A stretch of 10,266 bases of DNA, from contig CATJRT010000186.1 of NCBI GenBank assembly GCA_949742895.1, positions 1-10,266 on the forward strand. Direction: 5' to 3'. Every line of letters starts with the position of its first letter. Position 1 is the stretch's first letter. Below the pieces are notes generated by a model. The model ran no database searches. It had not been told where the DNA came from and saw only the letters and a list, made by a program, of their open reading frames with translations. Below are positions 5,925 through 10,266 of the stretch, in pieces. Both the position numbers and the translations under genes were made by a program. Origin of the DNA: an uncultured Eubacteriales bacterium. Lineage in GTDB: Bacteria; Bacillota_A; Clostridia; Oscillospirales; Oscillospiraceae.

Positions 5925-7727
5925 GTGAGAAAAAGGACCGGTTCCATCAAATTTCGTGTTGTGGCAGTGGTGGTACTCTTCACCCTGGCCAGCACTGTGG
6001 CCGCCGTGTCCGTCTCTCTGCGCCAGTTTCAGGAGGATGCCCGGCGCAGCGCACTCCAGTCCTCTGAATTCAACCTGAATCTGGTGGCTGGATTGGTCAG
6101 CCAGGAGCTGGATGAGCTGGACCGCCTGCGCACCTGGTGCGGCGCACAGGAGGGCATCGGCGCTTATATCTCCGGCAAGCAGGCCAGCGCCGCCGCAGGC
6201 GCAAGGGCCAGCGACGACATCAATAAACAGGTGCTGCAAAACGAAGCCTATAAATACCTGCTTCGCCTGGTGGTGGTGAGCGAGGACTACCAGCGCATAC
6301 TCCAAAGCGGCTCCGGCACCACCGCCGGCATCCCCCTCACCCCGTACAGCATCAACCGCCTGGAGCGGCTGGAGCTGGTGAGCGGCGGCAGCCAGTGGTC
6401 CGGCATCGTGGTAGACCCCTTCACCGACGTGGGCGGCAGTCATATGCTGTACAGCTGCGGACATATTTTTTATGGAAGCGGAAAAAACCGTGCCATGGCC
6501 GGCCATATCTTCCTCATGGTCAGCACCTCTATCATCACTGAGCCTATTTCCAGTTACCAGCTCCCCGAGGGCTGCCGGCTGTACCTCACGGTAGGGAACC
6601 GCTCCTTCTCCCTGAATGGCTCGCTGAACGGCATCGAGCCGCCGGTCTCCAGTACCCCCACAGGGGACGCCACCTTAAACCCGCACACAGAGGTCTCCTG
6701 GTGTATTGGGCAGGACGGCGAGGAATTTCTGGCCGTGAGCTGTCCCATTGGCTCCTCCGGTGTCTGGATCACCCAAACCATCTCCTCCCAGGCTCTCACC
6801 GCCACCCTGCAAAGCGTCTATGGCCGGCAGATGCTCCTGCTGATCCTGTTCTCCGCCTTCATCGGCGCGGTGGTGCTACTGGTACTCAACCGCACCATCA
6901 ACCGCCCCATCATCACCCTTCAATCCCGGATGTCTGCCATTGCCGAGGGCGACTTCACTCCTGACCCCACCATTGAGTGGAACAATGAGCTGGGCGACGT
7001 GGGCCGGGGCATCAACCACCTGTCCCAAAGCGTCCAGGGTCTGATGGAACGGCGGCTGGCCGACGAGAAGGACCGCCAGGATTTAGAGTATCAGATACTG
7101 CAAAGCCAGATCAACCCCCATTTCCTGTATAATTCCCTGAATTCCATCAAATGGATGGCCACCCTGCAAAGTGCCGACGGCATTGCGGAAATGACCACCA
7201 GTCTGGCCCATCTGATGAAAAGCGTAGCCAAGATACAGCAGGTCCTCATCCCCCTCTCCGAAGAGCTGTCCCTGTTCCGGGATTATTTCGTCATCCAGAA
7301 ATACCGCTACGGCGGCTCCATCACCATGGCGGAGGAGATCGAGCCAGGGCTGGACGCCACCCTTATCCCCCGCTTCACCCTCCAGCCCCTGCTGGAAAAC
7401 GCCATATTCCACGGCATCGAGCCCAAGGGCGCGGGAAGCATCCGCCTCACCGCCCGGCGCACCCCGGCGGGCGTGGAGCTGACCATCGCCGACGACGGCG
7501 TGGGCATGGAGCAGTCCCGGGCGGATGCGCTGCTATCCGGCCAGGTCAAGGGCCCCGACGGTCTGTTCCGCAGAATTGGGCTGAACAATGTCCACTCCCG
7601 CATCCAGTATGAGTTTGGCCGGGAATACGGCCTGAGTATTCAAAGCGAGCCGGGGAAATTCACCTGCATCAACGTCCGGCTGCCATTTGTCACAGGAGAG
7701 GAAACAGAAGGGGAGGATGTCAAATGA
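5925..7727 (+). CDS. YesM-type sensor histidine kinase (HAMP, His_kinase, HATPase)
   Basis: This 600-residue membrane kinase would sense a sugar signal outside the cell and phosphorylate the adjacent regulator. From GTG at 5925: membrane segment about 10-33, an extracellular sensor of about 265 residues, a second membrane segment about 302-322, a HAMP linker about 323-376, then the LytS/YesM-type His_kinase motif QSQINPHFLYNSLN with H399 as the phospho-acceptor, the N-box LLENAIFHG (about 489-497), the G1 box ADDGVGM (about 522-528) and GLNNV of the C-terminal lobe (about 552-556). I chose GTG at 5925 because AAGGAGGG (5909-5916) sits eight bases before it. An in-frame GTG at 5904 would place that ribosome site inside the gene. 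The stop overlaps the regulator start (ATGA), so the two are translationally coupled. The sensor domain resembles the Cache-type sensors of this family only by position and size; its ligand is unknown. Confidence 0.93.
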   Translation: MRKRTGSIKFRVVAVVVLFTLASTVAAVSVSLRQFQEDARRSALQSSEFNLNLVAGLVSQELDELDRLRTWCGAQEGIGAYISGKQASAAAGARASDDINKQVLQNEAYKYLLRLVVVSEDYQRILQSGSGTTAGIPLTPYSINRLERLELVSGGSQWSGIVVDPFTDVGGSHMLYSCGHIFYGSGKNRAMAGHIFLMVSTSIITEPISSYQLPEGCRLYLTVGNRSFSLNGSLNGIEPPVSSTPTGDATLNPHTEVSWCIGQDGEEFLAVSCPIGSSGVWITQTISSQALTATLQSVYGRQMLLLILFSAFIGAVVLLVLNRTINRPIITLQSRMSAIAEGDFTPDPTIEWNNELGDVGRGINHLSQSVQGLMERRLADEKDRQDLEYQILQSQINPHFLYNSLNSIKWMATLQSADGIAEMTTSLAHLMKSVAKIQQVLIPLSEELSLFRDYFVIQKYRYGGSITMAEEIEPGLDATLIPRFTLQPLLENAIFHGIEPKGAGSIRLTARRTPAGVELTIADDGVGMEQSRADALLSGQVKGPDGLFRRIGLNNVHSRIQYEFGREYGLSIQSEPGKFTCINVRLPFVTGEETEGEDVK

Positions 7728-9346
7728 CCGGCGTACTGCTGGTGGACGACGAGCCTTTGGTGCTGCTGGGCATACAGTCCATGCTGAAGTGGGAGGACTA
7801 CGGCGCACAGGTCGTGGGCACCGCCCGCAACGGCGTACAGGCCATGGAGCTGATTGAAAAGCTGCGGCCAGAGCTGGTCATTGCCGACATCAAAATGCCG
7901 GCAATGGACGGCCTTCAGCTTATGGAGGCCGTCCAGGAAAAATACCGGGATCCACCCCTGTTTGTCATACTCACCAGCTTTGAGGAGTTTTCCTACGTCA
8001 AGGAGGCCATCAGCCGTCAGGCAGTGGACTATCTCATCAAGCTGGACCTGACGGAGCAGGCCCTGCTTGGGGTGCTGCGCAAGGCCCAGGAGCGGCTTGC
8101 CGCCCGGAAGCAGGAGACCCTGCCCGGCCGCCGGCCGCCCACAGAACGCTTTGGGATGCAGCCCTTCTACGACCGCTTTTTTGTCCGTCTGTTCAACAAT
8201 CTCTTTGAAACAGAGGATCAAATGCGCACCCAGCAGAAGGAGCTGGGTGTGGATTTGTCCTTCGACGCCTACGCCGTGTGCTACTGCGAGCTGCCCGACC
8301 TCACCGCCCAAGGCATGAGCCAGGAGCGGCTGATGAACCTCTACTCCTCCACCACCCGCATGGCCTGGGAGACTGCCACCCGCTTCATGGCCTGCTACAT
8401 CACCCCGCTGGACACCCGGCACTTCAACATCACCTTCTGCCTGTCCGAACAGGAGGCCCCTATCTACCGGCAGGTGGTGGGCGACGTGCTGCAAAAGGCA
8501 TTGGAAATCGTCTACAACTATTTCAGCGTCCGTATGCTGTGCTCGGTGGGCTGCAAAGTGCCCCGGCCCATGGAGCTGAGCGAATCCTACTACACTGCCC
8601 GCCTGCGCCTGGGCGACCGCAGGCCGGGCGACGGGCCTATCATCTTCTTCGACCAGGAGAGCGGCGGCGCGGACGGTGCCAATGTGTTCGACATGGCGCT
8701 GTACAAAGACACCCTGATCCGCGCCTTTGAGGACCAGGATGCCGACGCTCTGGGGCAGACCATGGACCAGATCATCGACAGCATCCGCTCCTATCCCCTG
8801 CGGCAGCTCCAGGCCATGGACGCAGCCTGCAACCTGCTGTTCCTCTGCCTGAGCCAGTTCACCAACGGGGAGCAGATCATCTCCCAAATCTTTGCCAGGG
8901 AGCCGGAGGGCTACCGCTGCATCTACCGCCAGCGCTCCATTTCGGAAATCGCCGGGTGGATCGCCGCGCTGCGCGCCGGGCTGGTTCGGGCCATGCGGAG
9001 CCAGAAACGGGGCTACAAGGAGCAGATCATCCAACAGATTAAGGGATATATTCAGGCCAATCTGGACCAGAAGCTGAACCTGAACAACGTGGCCGCTGTC
9101 TTTGGCTTCTCTCCCAACTACCTTTCCCAGCTCTTTGCGCAATACGCTGGGTGCTCCTTCGTGGAGTACGTCACCCAGGAGAAGATCCGGGCAGCTAAGG
9201 AGATGATGCGGGAGGAGCACGTCAAATTCTACGAGATTGCAGAGCGGCTGGGCTTTGAAAACGCCTTCTATTTCAGCAAGGTATTCAAAAAGGTGGAGGG
9301 CTGCTCCCCAAGAGAATACGTCCAACGGCTGCGGGGAGGCAAATGA
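7724..9346 (+). CDS. YesN-type response regulator with AraC DNA-binding domain
   Basis: This 540-residue transcription regulator is the partner of the kinase. Residues 1 to about 120 form a receiver domain with the acidic pair D8-D9, phospho-acceptor D55 in VIADIKMP, T84-S85 and K106. Residues about 130-425 are a long middle region typical of YesN proteins, with no recognisable motif. Residues about 431-540 are an AraC/XylS domain with two helix-turn-helices, near 451-476 (NNVAAVFGFSPNYLSQLF) and 501-526 (YEIAERLGFENAFYFSKVFK). The start ATG overlaps the kinase stop by four bases and has GGGGAGG seven bases upstream. The expected targets are the divergent promoters at 5656-5924, where direct repeats are found. 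Activation of the binding-protein operon on sugar sensing is the expected role, inferred from related loci. Confidence 0.93.
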   Translation: MTGVLLVDDEPLVLLGIQSMLKWEDYGAQVVGTARNGVQAMELIEKLRPELVIADIKMPAMDGLQLMEAVQEKYRDPPLFVILTSFEEFSYVKEAISRQAVDYLIKLDLTEQALLGVLRKAQERLAARKQETLPGRRPPTERFGMQPFYDRFFVRLFNNLFETEDQMRTQQKELGVDLSFDAYAVCYCELPDLTAQGMSQERLMNLYSSTTRMAWETATRFMACYITPLDTRHFNITFCLSEQEAPIYRQVVGDVLQKALEIVYNYFSVRMLCSVGCKVPRPMELSESYYTARLRLGDRRPGDGPIIFFDQESGGADGANVFDMALYKDTLIRAFEDQDADALGQTMDQIIDSIRSYPLRQLQAMDAACNLLFLCLSQFTNGEQIISQIFAREPEGYRCIYRQRSISEIAGWIAALRAGLVRAMRSQKRGYKEQIIQQIKGYIQANLDQKLNLNNVAAVFGFSPNYLSQLFAQYAGCSFVEYVTQEKIRAAKEMMREEHVKFYEIAERLGFENAFYFSKVFKKVEGCSPREYVQRLRGGK

Positions 9347-9347
9347 G

Positions 9348-10172
9348 ATGGTACAGGAATATCTGAATTCCCTCCCGGAGGACCTGCGCAATTTGGACCT
9401 GCCCTTGGCGGCGGACCGCCCGCAGTGGGACGCCCTGCCGGAGGCGGTACGGGCGGCGCTGGTCCGCCGGGGCGTGGAATACCGGGACTTCCCATGGCCC
9501 GCGCTGACCTGCACAGACTGGCTGGTCTTTTTCCGAACCGGGGAGCGCACCGCCTTTGAGGACAAATATTTTCCCAGGCGGCGGGCCGTATGCGCCCTGG
9601 CCTTGGCAGAGTGCGTCCGGCACGATGGGCAATTCCTGGAGCCCCTTACCAACGGCATCTGGGCCATCTGCGAGGAGAGCGCATGGCAGCTCCCACCCCA
9701 CAACAACTACATCCGGGACACCGCGCCCCTGCCTCTGCCCGATGTGGACCGACCGGTGCCCGACCTGTTCGCCTGTGAAACAGCCGCCACCCTGTCCCTC
9801 ATCCGGGGCCTGCTGGGGCCGGAGCTGGAGCAGGCGGCCCCCGGACTTCCCGGTCGCATCCAGACGGAAATAGACCGCCGGGTGGTCCAACCCTACCTCC
9901 GCCACCACTTCTGGTGGATGGGAAACGGGGACGAGCCCATGTGTAACTGGACGGCCTGGTGTACCCAGAACGTTCTTTTGGCTGTATTCACCTCCGGCTA
10001 CCCTCAGGGCGTGAAACGCACCGCCGTCAAGCAGGCGGCCTACAGTCTGGACTGTTTTTTGAAGGACTACGGTCAGGACGGCTGCTGCGAGGAGGGGGCG
10101 CTCTACTACCGCCACGCTGGGCTCACCCTCTGGGGCGCCTTGGAGGTGATGGACCGGGCCTCCGGCGCATAA
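9348..10172 (+). pseudogene. Heparinase II/III-like protein, N-terminal half only (3'-truncated)
   Basis: This 274-residue protein matches the N-terminal helical domain of a Clostridia group of heparinase II/III-family proteins that normally run to about 600 residues or more. Conserved patches are CEESAW (108-113) with HNN (118-120), LPDVDRPVPDLFACET (130-144), HHFWWMG (186-192), CNWTAWC (199-205) and DGCCEEGALYYRHAG (244-258). The ORF ends in EVMDRASGA, in the middle of the expected fold, so the beta-sandwich domain with the catalytic-type histidines is missing and lyase activity is unlikely. The start is ATG at 9348, one base after the regulator stop, with GGGGAGG about eight bases upstream, so it belongs to the kinase/regulator operon. 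No signal peptide is seen. Sequence after 10167 no longer resembles the family and is lower in GC. Truncation by insertion or rearrangement is likely; a naturally short protein is the alternative. Confidence 0.72.
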
Positions 10173-10175
10173 GCG

Positions 10176-10266
10176 TTAAAATAGGTTAGCAAGAACATTG
10201 ACTCGTTGGCGAGGGGCTTCGGCAAGCAGCAGAGCAATACCCTCCCAATGAGATAGGGCACAAGAA
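10176..10266 (-). other. Possible C-terminal tail of an unidentified minus-strand ORF, lower GC
   Basis: The minus strand is open from the window edge to TAA at 10178-10176 and gives about 29 residues ending in LLLAEAPRQRVNVLANLF. GC is about 48%, against roughly 62% in a 60-base stretch of the preceding gene. The position, directly after the truncated lyase and in opposite orientation, would suit the end of an inserted gene such as a transposase. I do not recognise the family, and 29 residues are too few to be sure that it is coding at all. Confidence 0.25.

Noticed and set aside
7640..9706. Very long minus-strand open frame (688 codons) antisense to the regulator
   Set aside because: It lies opposite a fully recognisable YesN regulator and parts of the kinase and lyase genes. 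Its translation has no known motif; GC-rich codon use on the other strand keeps the antisense frame open.
10176..10266. Tail of the window as the 5' end of a group II intron or an RNA gene
   Set aside because: The sequence lacks the GUGYG-type intron start and shows no tRNA or rRNA pattern. Only a weak minus-strand ORF end can be argued.

Overview
The window reads as a piece of a GC-rich (about 60%) Gram-positive gut-type Clostridia genome, with Oscillospiraceae relatives such as Flavonifractor, Pseudoflavonifractor or Lawsonibacter the best guess. The reasons are strong AGGAGG-type ribosome sites, a YesM/YesN-type two-component pair, a lipobox-bearing sugar-binding lipoprotein and YesL (DUF624). 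The taxon is inferred from gene style, not from a marker gene.

It is a catabolic locus for a uronic-acid-containing polysaccharide (a glycosaminoglycan or similar), arranged as two divergent units around a 269-bp intergenic region (5656-5924). The left-pointing unit, read 5' to 3' on the minus strand, is: an ABC sugar-binding lipoprotein (5655-4321, broken by an in-frame TAG), a strong hairpin (4294-4258), a 5'-truncated GH88 unsaturated glucuronyl hydrolase (about 4238-3537), an intact cytoplasmic heparinase II/III-type lyase (3524-1509), a YesL/DUF624 membrane protein (1487-771) and kduI (753-1, running off the window). The right-pointing unit is: a YesM-type sensor histidine kinase (5925-7727), a YesN-type AraC response regulator (7724-9346, ATGA overlap) and a second heparinase II/III-like protein (9348-10172) that stops after only its N-terminal half. 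The last ~90 bases are lower in GC (about 48%) and carry what may be the tail of a minus-strand ORF.

The intended pathway is clear from the families. Oligosaccharides are bound by the lipoprotein and imported, cut in the cytoplasm by the heparinase-type lyase(s) to leave a 4,5-unsaturated uronate, released by GH88 as the free unsaturated uronate (which rearranges to 5-keto-4-deoxyuronate), and isomerised by KduI. The kinase/regulator pair would sense the sugar and switch the divergent promoter region on.

The most notable thing is damage. Three of the eight substantial genes are broken in different ways: a nonsense codon in the binding protein, an apparent deletion that removed the 5' half of GH88 together with the ABC permeases one would expect there, and a 3' truncation of the second lyase next to compositionally different DNA. 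Either this is a decaying utilisation locus, or some breaks are sequencing or assembly errors. Raw-read support would tell these apart.
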